From the NCBI GenBank assembly GCA_019690055.1, contig JADGGF010000223.1, positions 1 to 7,125 on the forward strand: a stretch of 7,125 nucleotides of DNA, read 5' to 3'. A model generated the notes under the pieces. It had not been told where the DNA came from and ran no database searches. It saw only the letters and a program-made list of their open reading frames with translations. Origin of the DNA: Micromonosporaceae bacterium. GTDB taxonomy: Bacteria; Actinomycetota; Actinomycetes; Mycobacteriales; Micromonosporaceae. Numbering within the stretch: position 1 is the stretch's first letter; each line of letters starts with the position of its first letter. This document shows, in pieces, positions 1 to 5,834 of this stretch. Made by a program: the position numbers and the translations under genes.

Positions 1-705
1 GTCCTGAGTCGTAGTCATTCGGGCGGCTGGGCGAGGGTGGCGGGCACGGAGTGCAATTCCGCGCAGCCTGCCGGAGCGGAATCTGCGAGCAAGACCACCG
101 CGACGACGGCCGCCGGTGGCACTCTGCTCGGGCTCGCCATTGCGACGAAGGTGACCCCGGTTCTGCTGCTGCCGGCGCTCGTCCGGCGCCGGCCGCTGCT
201 GGTTCTAGCTACTGTTATCGGTACGGTTGCCGCCGCGTATGCGCCCCATCTGCTGGCCGTCGGGCCGGACGTGATCGGTTACCTGCCCGGGTATGTGCAG
301 GAGGAGGGCTACGCCAGCGGCAGCCGCTTCGGCCTGCTCACGCTGCTCGTGCCGGACCGCTGGGCCGGCGTGCTGGCGGTGGTGGTCCTGGCCGCGGTCG
401 CGGTCGCCGTCGCGCGGACCAGCGACCCGGACCGCCCCTGGCTCGGGGGAGCGACCATGACCGGCGCCGCCCTGCTCGTCGCGACGCCCGCCTATGCGTG
501 GTACGCCCTGTTGTTGGTGATGCTCGTCGGTCTGGGCGCCCGTACGGTCTGGCTGGGCGTGGTCGCGGCCGGCTACCTGGCCAACTACGCCGTTCTGTTG
601 CATGTGGACGGTCAACTTGCCCAGCGCGTCGGCTACGGCCTCGCGCTGGCCGCCCTCGTCGTAACCTTCGTGGTCCGGCGACGACGGCAACGCAGCGGGT
701 CCTGA
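1..705 (+). CDS. GT87-family (DUF2029) membrane glycosyltransferase, C-terminal part only
   Basis: This is the C-terminal portion of a polyprenyl-phosphate-sugar-dependent membrane glycosyltransferase (GT87/DUF2029, the family of mycobacterial PimE). Such enzymes add a sugar to a lipid or polymer acceptor on the outer face of the membrane. Numbering from the GTG at 37, residues 29-48 (LGLAIATKVTPVLLLPAL) and 80-102 (a GYLPGY, EEGY, RFGLL pattern) look family-typical. Hydrophobic helices follow at about 52-74, 108-126, 141-166, 170-188 and 197-213, and the protein ends in a basic RRRRQR tail. The frame is open to base 1, so the start is not visible; the GTG at 37 is only a candidate. A full protein is usually around 400 residues, and the N-terminal half with the catalytic Asp loop is absent here. 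Residues 1-26 are hydrophilic, rich in Ser, Thr and Ala, and unlike the family, so the gene may be broken on its left side. It converges on the dehydrogenase, with the two stop codons 3 bp apart. Confidence 0.75.
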   Translation, partial: VLSRSHSGGWARVAGTECNSAQPAGAESASKTTATTAAGGTLLGLAIATKVTPVLLLPALVRRRPLLVLATVIGTVAAAYAPHLLAVGPDVIGYLPGYVQEEGYASGSRFGLLTLLVPDRWAGVLAVVVLAAVAVAVARTSDPDRPWLGGATMTGAALLVATPAYAWYALLLVMLVGLGARTVWLGVVAAGYLANYAVLLHVDGQLAQRVGYGLALAALVVTFVVRRRRQRSGS

Positions 706-708
706 TAC

Positions 709-1830
709 TCAGCCGGGGATGCGGTCGGGGAGGAGACGCAGGATGCGGTCGTCGCCGTCGCGCGGATCCCCACGCCCGTCACGGTTGGAGGTCGTGAGCC
801 ACAGCGTGCCGTCGGGGGCGACGACCGCCTCGCGGATCCGGCCGTACCGGCCGGCGAGAAGTTGCTGCGCCCCGGCGCCATCCAGGCCGACCCGGTAGAG
901 CTTCGTGCCCCGCAGGCAGGCCAGCCAGGCCCGACCGTCGAGAATGGCCAGTCCGCTCGGTGAAGCATCCGATGTGGACCACGTCGCGATCGGGTCCACG
1001 AAGCCATCCTCGCCGCCGGTGCCCTCGACCTCGGGCCAGCCGTAGTTGCGGCCGGGCTCGATGCGGTTCAGCTCGTCGTACCGGTTCTGGCCGAACTCGG
1101 TGGCGTAGAGCTGACCATCGTCGTCCCAGGCCAGTCCCTGCACGTTGCGGTGACCGTACGACCAGACCGGCGAGTCGCCGAACGGGTTGCCGGGCGCCGG
1201 CTGCCCGTCGGCCGTGATCCGCAGGATCTTGCCGGCCGGCGTGGCGAGGTCCTGGGCGTTCTCGCGGCGGCCCCCGTCGCCGGTGCCCACGTAGAGGTAG
1301 CCGTCGGGGCCGAAGGCGATCCGCCCGCCGTTGTGGTTACGGGCCTTAGGAATGCCGGTGAAGATCGGCTCGGGCGAGCCGCCCAGGCGCAGGCGTACGA
1401 TCCGGTTGTCGGTCGGGCTTGTGTAGTAGACGTACACCCAATGATCGGTGGCGTAGTCGGGGGAGACCGCGATCCCGAGCAGCCCACCCTCGCCGGCCGC
1501 CGCCACATCCGGGATGCGGGCGACCTCGGTCACCTCGGCCGGGCCGGCGTCGGCGCGGTCCACCGCTGGCGGCCGAACCTGGAGGATCCGCCCGCTGGCG
1601 CGTTCGGTCACCAGGGCGGAGCCGTCGGGCAGGAAGGCCACGGCCCACGGAACCTCCAGGCCCGTGGCGATGGTCTGCACGGCCTGCTCCGGCACCTCGA
1701 CCGGCTCGCCGCGCACCGACGGGTTGGTGAAGATGAGCCCGAAGTACCAGGCCGTGGCCGTCCCGGCCGCGAGCAGGGCCGCCACGGCGACCGCGCCGAC
1801 CACCAGAAAGCGCCGGGACACGGCCGTCAC
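709..1830 (-). CDS. Exported PQQ-dependent sugar dehydrogenase (glucose/sorbosone dehydrogenase family)
   Basis: This 373-residue protein is a six-bladed beta-propeller of the glucose/sorbosone dehydrogenase family, whose characterised members (soluble glucose dehydrogenase, aldose sugar dehydrogenase) oxidise sugars with PQQ. A basic start followed by a hydrophobic segment (residues 7-31) indicates a signal peptide or N-terminal anchor. There is no lipobox Cys, so the protein is extracytoplasmic but not a lipoprotein. Visible motifs are LEVPWAVAFLPDG (58-70), GEGGLLGIAVSP (113-124), RNHNGGRIAFGPDGYLYVGTGDGG (164-187) with catalytic-type His166, YGHRNVQGLAW (225-235) with Arg228, and EFGQNRYDELN (245-255). 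It reaches the closing RILRL strand, so it looks full length. The GTG start overlaps the stop of the short upstream ORF as GTGA. An AGGA Shine-Dalgarno-like element lies about 7 nt before it. Two-codon translational coupling is therefore likely. The true substrate, and whether PQQ is made by the host, are unknown. Confidence 0.9.
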   Translation of the reverse strand: MTAVSRRFLVVGAVAVAALLAAGTATAWYFGLIFTNPSVRGEPVEVPEQAVQTIATGLEVPWAVAFLPDGSALVTERASGRILQVRPPAVDRADAGPAEVTEVARIPDVAAAGEGGLLGIAVSPDYATDHWVYVYYTSPTDNRIVRLRLGGSPEPIFTGIPKARNHNGGRIAFGPDGYLYVGTGDGGRRENAQDLATPAGKILRITADGQPAPGNPFGDSPVWSYGHRNVQGLAWDDDGQLYATEFGQNRYDELNRIEPGRNYGWPEVEGTGGEDGFVDPIATWSTSDASPSGLAILDGRAWLACLRGTKLYRVGLDGAGAQQLLAGRYGRIREAVVAPDGTLWLTTSNRDGRGDPRDGDDRILRLLPDRIPG

Positions 1831-2018
1831 GCGGCGATCCTCGCCGTGATGGCGTCGGTGAGCGCGATGAGGTCGGCCGGCTTCAGCTCCACGCCTCGGG
1901 CGTCAGCGACCGCCGCGCCGCAGTTGGCCGTGTCGGCGTCGACGGAGTACGTGTGCTCGCGGTGGTCGATTCGCTGCCGGACGAGCAGCGCGATCGCCGG
2001 AGTCGCCTGTCCTGCCAC
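1827..2018 (-). pseudogene. Internally deleted ybaK copy, still an open 63-codon frame
   Basis: The 63-residue product equals the first 43 and last 20 residues of the intact YbaK at 6448-6924, with 95 codons (285 bp) cleanly missing between them. The junction falls at positions 1886-1892, where the two deletion ends of the intact copy (6507-6513 and 6792-6798) carry GCTCCAC and GCGCCAC. A slippage-type deletion between short repeats is therefore likely. The missing part holds catalytic Lys50 (VFKTLV) and the GGISPLGQ loop, so deacylase activity is not expected. Remaining substitutions (Tyr33 to Cys, Pro31 to Ala, Met41 to Arg) suggest relaxed constraint. The GTG start, the -10 box TAGGCT six bases before it, and the stop that overlaps the dehydrogenase start are all kept. 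It could survive as a short leader ORF that couples translation to the dehydrogenase. I call it a decayed gene, but the frame itself is open and probably translated. Confidence 0.85.
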
Positions 2019-2024
2019 GCCCGC

Positions 2025-2030
2025 AGCCTA
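2025..2030 (-). promoter_or_regulatory. Leaderless-type -10 box for the mini-ybaK/dehydrogenase unit
   Basis: On the minus strand TAGGCT fits the actinobacterial TANNNT -10 pattern and sits six bases before the GTG start at 2018, so transcription would begin at or next to the start codon. The identical element occurs at the same place before the intact ybaK (6931-6936). No convincing -35 hexamer is seen. This would be the main promoter for the dehydrogenase. Confidence 0.5.
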
Positions 2031-2032
2031 CT

Positions 2033-2052
2033 CGCCCACCCGCAGGTGGGCG
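2033..2052 (-). terminator. Perfect 8-bp hairpin between the methyltransferase remnant and mini-ybaK
   Basis: CGCCCACC, a 4-base loop (2041-2044), and GGTGGGCG form a perfect 8-bp stem. No T-run follows. It lies immediately upstream of the TAGGCT -10 box, so it could end transcription arriving from the five-gene cassette, or serve as a protein site over the -35 region. The intact copy has a different hairpin at the same location. Confidence 0.35.
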
Positions 2053-2084
2053 TACGCTTCACGGCCCGCCGCCCGACCAACGGG

Positions 2085-2340
2085 TCACCCTTCGGCGGGC
2101 CGGTCGCGGACGGACAGCCGCTGGCCCAGCAGGGCCGTAGGACGGCTGCCGAGCCGGGGTGAGGCCCTCCAACGCCGTCCCGAACGGCGTGGCGACCGGC
2201 GCATCGGTGAAGACGTGGGCGATCCCCTCGACGGCGAGCCCACCGTCTACAGTAGAGCCAAGCTCGGCGACCAGGTGCGCGCGTACGACGGCCGTATCCG
2301 GTCGTAGAGGTACCGGCGCACCCCGGCGACCGGCGTCCCC
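2085..2340 (-). pseudogene. Decayed C-terminal fragment of a THUMP-like-domain SAM methyltransferase
   Basis: Read with two corrections, this stretch encodes a tail like that of class I SAM-dependent methyltransferases carrying the C-terminal THUMP-like domain. It reads GTPVAGVRRYLYD, then PDTAVVRAHLVAELG and IAHVFTDAPVATPFGTALEG, then LTRLGSRPTALLGQRL. A missing C near 2298-2302 breaks the frame between YLYD and PD. An extra base in the C-run (CCCC against CCC in the right copy) lies near 2156-2159. At about 2164/2165 the sequence jumps over at least the 81 bp present at 7045-7125 in the right copy. The last segment aligns directly with the intact tail at 7001-7044 (RLGTRPTALLCQRL). The stop is at 2085-2087. 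Assignment of the upstream segment rests on family recall; the downstream segment is shown by direct comparison. It begins within about 5-10 bp of the permease stop, so the cassette edge must be near 2344. Confidence 0.7.
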
Positions 2341-2344
2341 GCGT

Positions 2345-3433
2345 TCAGCGGTTCTTGAAGTACCGGAACAGGTGCCGCTCTCGAGTGACGGCCACGGCGG
2401 CCAGCGTGCCGAGGAGCACGCCGATGGCGCCGGCCGCCACGCTGCGCGCTCCGATGAGCCACACCTCACCGGCCGGGTCCGGATTGCCGAGCGCCGCCGC
2501 GTAGGCGGTGCCCGCGAGGGCCACGACGGTGGCGGCGCCGGTCCACGCGGACGCCTCGATGAGGTGCTGCCATGCGAGCTGGGGTTTGGGCACGCGCGCG
2601 TGCAGGGCCGCCGCGAGCTCCAGCCGGCGCAGCCGGGCGGCCACGGCGCCGAGGACCAGCCCGATGACCAGCGCACCGACCGGGGCGGGCCGGGTGAGCC
2701 GACCGGCGAAGATCGCGGCCGCATCGTGGTCGGCCCCCAACGACCCATTGACCTGTCGCCTGATCGGGCTGGACGTGTCCGGGGCCAGGCTCAACAGGAG
2801 CAGACCGGACAGTTCCTCGTCGACCGGCCAGATCCCGGCCCAACACTGGTCGAACCTTCCCGCCGCGGGTACTGGGGCCAAGATGGCGTAGCCGAGGTCT
2901 CGGACACGTCCGTCGTCCGGCCAGTCGTAGACGCCGGCCACCGGCATGGCGCCGGCTGAGGTAGCGATTTCGCTGCCTCGGCCAGCCCCCAGGGTCTCGG
3001 CGAGATCGGCCGACAACCATACGCCCGGACCCCACACCCCCGGACCCGGCTGCGGCCCGGCGGGGGCCTCGGCCGCGGCCAGCAGCGCGGGCAGGCCCGG
3101 CGTCACCTCCCAGACGGTCAGCTCGGAGCTGGGCAGGTTGAGGGCCCGCAGCCGTTCGCCGGCGCGTAGCGCGCCCGACCCGACGATGCCGGGGGTGGCC
3201 GCGAGCCTGTCGCACCGCTGACCATCGATTCCGTCATTGGCCTCGATGACCTGGATCGCGGCCCCGGCCGCCCGGTAGGCGGCCGCGTCTTGCAGTACAT
3301 CGACCACGTTCCGTACGTCGAGGATGGCCACGGTGCCGACCAGGGCCACGAAGATGGTGGCGAGGATGGCCGCCCGGCTTGTGCCCGAGGCCAGGTTTCG
3401 CCCCGCCTCGGACAACACCGAACTCGGCCGCAT
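2345..3433 (-). CDS. FtsX/MacB-type ABC transporter permease
   Basis: This 362-residue integral membrane protein has the FtsX/MacB layout. TM1 is at about 22-39, followed by an extracytoplasmic domain of about 210 residues (40-250, with two Cys at 74 and 197), then three helices at about 251-268, 294-315 and 328-349, and a short basic tail. Permeases of this class usually do not carry substrate through a channel; they transmit ATPase strokes to the envelope or pull lipids or peptides from the membrane. ATG at 3433 is chosen because a GAGGTG Shine-Dalgarno sequence (3443-3448) lies 9 nt before it and because the upstream frame overlaps the ATPase gene out of phase. The Shine-Dalgarno overlaps the ATPase stop and only 8 bp separate the genes, which ties it to that ATPase as the likely homodimeric partner. 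The stop is directly followed by the methyltransferase remnant. Confidence 0.85.
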   Translation of the reverse strand: MRPSSVLSEAGRNLASGTSRAAILATIFVALVGTVAILDVRNVVDVLQDAAAYRAAGAAIQVIEANDGIDGQRCDRLAATPGIVGSGALRAGERLRALNLPSSELTVWEVTPGLPALLAAAEAPAGPQPGPGVWGPGVWLSADLAETLGAGRGSEIATSAGAMPVAGVYDWPDDGRVRDLGYAILAPVPAAGRFDQCWAGIWPVDEELSGLLLLSLAPDTSSPIRRQVNGSLGADHDAAAIFAGRLTRPAPVGALVIGLVLGAVAARLRRLELAAALHARVPKPQLAWQHLIEASAWTGAATVVALAGTAYAAALGNPDPAGEVWLIGARSVAAGAIGVLLGTLAAVAVTRERHLFRYFKNR

Positions 3434-3441
3434 GCCCCGGC

Positions 3442-4128
3442 TCACCTCGCCGCTCCGCCAGACCGCTCGCCTGTGGTCTGGTGGCGGGCGCGCCCGCCGG
3501 TGGCCTGATAGTCGGCGAGATCCACCACTCGGGTGCAGGCGTCGCGGGTGTGGGGGTCGTGGGTGGCGACCACGACGATCGCATCGTCCTGGGCGATGCC
3601 GGCCAGCACCCGGTTGACGGTCGCGGCTGTGGCCAGGTCGAGCTGAGCGGTCGGCTCGTCCACCAGGAGGAGGTCGGCGGCGGTGGCGACCGCCCGGGCG
3701 AGCATCAGCCGCTGCGCCTCGCCCCCGGACAGGTCGCGGAACTGGCGCTCCCCGACGGTGCTGAGCCCGAAGCGCCGCAACAGGTCCACTGCCTGCTCCT
3801 CGGCGCGGGCGCGGGTCAGTCCGCGGGCCAGCAGGGGGAGCACAACGTGGTCGAGCGTCGTCCGGCGCGGTACACCATACGGATTCTGGAATACCCAACC
3901 AAAAGTGCGAATATTCCGACGTTCGACCTGGCCGTGGGTGGGCGTCATCCAGCCCGCCAGGATCGACAGCAGCGTCGACTTGCCGGAACCGGACGGACCG
4001 ACCACCGCCACGATCTCGCCCGGCCGCAGATCCAGGTCGAGGTCGGCGAACAGGACCCCGGTGCCGGGGAAGGCGTGGGACAGCCCCCGGGCCCGGACGC
4101 TCTTGCCGTCGGCGATGCTCAGCGGCAC
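3442..4128 (-). CDS. ABC transporter ATP-binding protein (LolD/MacB-like)
   Basis: This 228-residue nucleotide-binding subunit energises the adjacent permease from the cytoplasmic side. All core motifs are present: Walker A GPSGSGKS (44-51), Q-loop FQNP with Gln81, signature LSGGE (133-137), Walker B LLLVDEP (153-159), D-loop AQLD, and H-loop THD with His190. The segment between Walker A and the Q-loop is short (about 30 residues), lacking part of the usual strand-turn of LolD-type ATPases. It is encoded by a patch of about 44% G+C (3871-3920) in otherwise very GC-rich DNA. The GTG start has a GAGGTG Shine-Dalgarno 8 nt upstream (4137-4142). The gene overlaps the adaptor gene by 10 bp, which points to coupled translation. 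The last ~20 residues form a polar tail rich in Gly, Arg and Thr. Confidence 0.93.
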   Translation of the reverse strand: MPLSIADGKSVRARGLSHAFPGTGVLFADLDLDLRPGEIVAVVGPSGSGKSTLLSILAGWMTPTHGQVERRNIRTFGWVFQNPYGVPRRTTLDHVVLPLLARGLTRARAEEQAVDLLRRFGLSTVGERQFRDLSGGEAQRLMLARAVATAADLLLVDEPTAQLDLATAATVNRVLAGIAQDDAIVVVATHDPHTRDACTRVVDLADYQATGGRARHQTTGERSGGAAR

Positions 4129-5201
4129 GGTGGCGGCACCTCACCCGGCAACGGCAGCTCGACGTACGTCGGCGCCGGCCCGGCATCGAAGGTCACCATC
4201 GTCTGTCCCAGCGAGGAGGCGACCACCCGCACCGGGCGGGGCTGGCCGTCGGCGAGGACGCAGCCGGTGCCGTCGGCGATCCCGAAGATCGCGCCGGGTG
4301 GCACGACCACGACCTCCAACGGCGTGGCCAGGACGGCGTCCAGGGTGAGGGCACTGTTCGAGGCTGTGGCGAACGCGAACTCGGGGCTCGCCGCGACCGC
4401 AGCCAGGAACGCGGGGTCGGTGACCATCCCTCCGGCGTCGATCGGGGCCGATACGTCGCCGATGCGGAGCACCCGGTCCCCGGCCACCGCGCCGGTCAGC
4501 CCGCCGGTGACCTCCAGGGAGGTCAGGCCGCCCGCGACCGTGGCGAACGGCCCGGGACCGATGGTCTGGGCCAACGCGACCTCACACGAGGCCACGGTGA
4601 CCTGGGGAGCCGGTAGCCAGATCACCGAGGCCACGGGCAGCCGTCCCGAGGGTTGGGCCACCCCGATCTCCCGCAGGATCGTCGCGACCGCCGTCGAAGT
4701 CGGGCGGTCGTACGTACCGGTCGGCGTGACCGGGTGGCCGAGCCGGGCCAACTCGGCCTGCATGGCGCGTACGTCCTCCCCACGCGCCCCCCACTCCAGG
4801 TCCCGCCACAGCGGCACGGTCGTGGCCAGGGCGAGGACCGGGCGGTCATCAACGGTTAGCGGGCTCATGCCCGACGCGATGACCGCGCCCGGGGTGCACG
4901 CCGTCCGGGTGACCCGGCCCGACTCCGCCACCGTCAGCGTCACCGCCTCCGCGACGTGCGGCGTGACCTCCACGCGGCGCGCGTCGTCAAACAGGCGCGA
5001 GCTCACCGCCACCCGGCGCTCGCCCTCCGGCGCCGCGACCGAGGACGGCGCCCGACCGGGCGCCAGGAGGATTCCGGCCAGCAGGCCGACCGCCACCAGT
5101 GCCACCGCCGCCAGACCCACGGTGGCCGACGTCACCGTGGGGCGGTATCTGCGTTGAGTCGTCGAAGAATCCTCGGTTGGTGGGTGACTCGGTGTGGGCA
5201 C
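4119..5201 (-). CDS. Membrane-anchored peptidoglycan-binding, membrane-fusion-like adaptor protein
   Basis: This 360-residue protein has a short cytoplasmic start, one membrane helix (about 25-47) and a large outer part. Residues 85-130 look like the first half of a lipoyl/barrel-sandwich domain (AVTLTVAESGRV and a GAVIASG turn). A peptidoglycan-binding type 1 domain follows at about 132-182 (WGARGEDVRAMQAELARLG, then a GTYDRPTSTAV segment). Then come the returning sandwich strands and, at about 296-350, an HlyD-like C-terminal barrel (VVVPPGAIFGIADGTG). There are four outer Cys (102, 206, 314, 359). Proteins of this build commonly sit before MacB-like ATPase and permease genes in actinobacteria and are thought to act as their periplasm-side adaptor, here with a wall anchor. 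The GTG at 5201 is the only reasonable start ahead of the helix. Its GGAGG (5205-5209) is only 3 nt away, which is unusually close. The 3' end overlaps the ATPase start by 10 bp. Confidence 0.8.
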   Translation of the reverse strand: MPTPSHPPTEDSSTTQRRYRPTVTSATVGLAAVALVAVGLLAGILLAPGRAPSSVAAPEGERRVAVSSRLFDDARRVEVTPHVAEAVTLTVAESGRVTRTACTPGAVIASGMSPLTVDDRPVLALATTVPLWRDLEWGARGEDVRAMQAELARLGHPVTPTGTYDRPTSTAVATILREIGVAQPSGRLPVASVIWLPAPQVTVASCEVALAQTIGPGPFATVAGGLTSLEVTGGLTGAVAGDRVLRIGDVSAPIDAGGMVTDPAFLAAVAASPEFAFATASNSALTLDAVLATPLEVVVVPPGAIFGIADGTGCVLADGQPRPVRVVASSLGQTMVTFDAGPAPTYVELPLPGEVPPPCR

Positions 5202-5240
5202 TGACCTCCGGGCCTTCCTCGCTGTCTCGATCTCGCGCGG

Positions 5241-5828
5241 TCAGGAACCGTATGGGTTGATCAGGCACTCCTGTGCTTCCGGGCCGAGCGTGTAGTTGCG
5301 CCCGCTGATCATTTCGTCGAACTCATCGTCGGAGAGATCGCGACCGTCCTCGACTCCCTGGGCATCGAAGCACCGGCGCACCAGCTGCGGATACGTCAGG
5401 CCCTCGGGATTACGGCGCGGTTCGACGTAGAAGTGCTGGATGGGTCCGACGGTGTCTGCAGCACACCTGTCCACGATCTCCTGGAACTTCTGGTCGCCGA
5501 CCTCTTCACCATTCTGCTCGTAGAACGGGTCGACCGGTCCGACGTCGTATCCGCCGGCCGGGTTGAACGTCACCTGCAGGTCGGGGTGGGCGTCCGTGAG
5601 GCAGCGGCGCATGGCTTCTTCCGCTTCGCGCATCTCGGCGTCGGTGATCCAGTAGTCAGCGAGGATCGCCCGCTGGAGGTCGCTGGGGTCGTCGCTGGCC
5701 AGGAATTGCTCGATCTGGCGGCGGAATGACTCGGCCAGGCTCGGTGACGGCGATGGCGCCGGTTGCTGGGACGTGCATCCCGCCAGCACAGCAACCAGCG
5801 CCAAAGCCAGACAGAGATTGCGTTTCAT
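5241..5828 (-). CDS. Secreted lipoprotein with four conserved-looking cysteines, function unknown
   Basis: I do not recognise a named family for this 195-residue protein. It has a clear lipoprotein signal: MKRN, a hydrophobic core, and lipobox LAGC with Cys18. A Pro/Ser/Gln linker (19-31) is typical of membrane-anchored lipoproteins. The mature part is acidic and mostly helical in appearance (about 32-78), with Cys76, Cys122, Cys153 and Cys188, enough for two disulfides. Two of the cysteines share a similar setting (MRRCLTDA and VRRCFDAQG), which hints at a repeated helical unit. The gene lies 6 bp after the small secreted protein and 39 bp before the adaptor gene, so it is very probably part of the same operon. 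No clear Shine-Dalgarno precedes the ATG, which suggests translational coupling to the preceding gene. It might be a substrate-capturing, chaperone or immunity lipoprotein for the transporter; this is inference. Confidence 0.75.
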   Translation of the reverse strand: MKRNLCLALALVAVLAGCTSQQPAPSPSPSLAESFRRQIEQFLASDDPSDLQRAILADYWITDAEMREAEEAMRRCLTDAHPDLQVTFNPAGGYDVGPVDPFYEQNGEEVGDQKFQEIVDRCAADTVGPIQHFYVEPRRNPEGLTYPQLVRRCFDAQGVEDGRDLSDDEFDEMISGRNYTLGPEAQECLINPYGS

Positions 5829-5834
5829 GAACGC

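Larger units (their letters stand above)
1827..2037 (-). repeat. Left copy of the ybaK direct repeat (shortened)
   Basis: This aligns with 6448-6943 except for the 285-bp gap. It contains two perfect blocks: 41 bp at 1852-1892 (equal to 6473-6513) and 49 bp at 1989-2037 (equal to 6895-6943). I count 11 mismatches in about 119 aligned bases of the N-terminal part and 4 in 66 of the C-terminal part. Confidence 0.92.

Noticed and set aside
1989..2037. 49-bp repeat as a phage- or integron-type attachment site
   Set aside because: No integrase, recombinase, tRNA gene or transposase is visible, and the repeat is explained as part of a larger gene duplication that extends well beyond 49 bp.
1150..2307. 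Plus-strand open frame (385 codons) opposite the dehydrogenase and the repeat
   Set aside because: Antisense shadow of a well-supported propeller protein; composition is Arg/Gly/Ala-rich and no family is recognisable.
2345..4186. A 613-codon minus-strand frame as an N-terminally extended permease or fusion
   Set aside because: The first 251 codons overlap the ATPase gene in another frame and read as low-complexity Arg/Pro text. A good Shine-Dalgarno and ATG at 3433 define the real permease start.
3379..5157. Long plus-strand open frame (592 codons) opposite the adaptor and ATPase genes
   Set aside because: It is antisense to two genes with clear domain motifs. The product is low-complexity Arg/Pro/Ala/Thr text with no domain. 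High GC in minus-strand codons makes such frames common.
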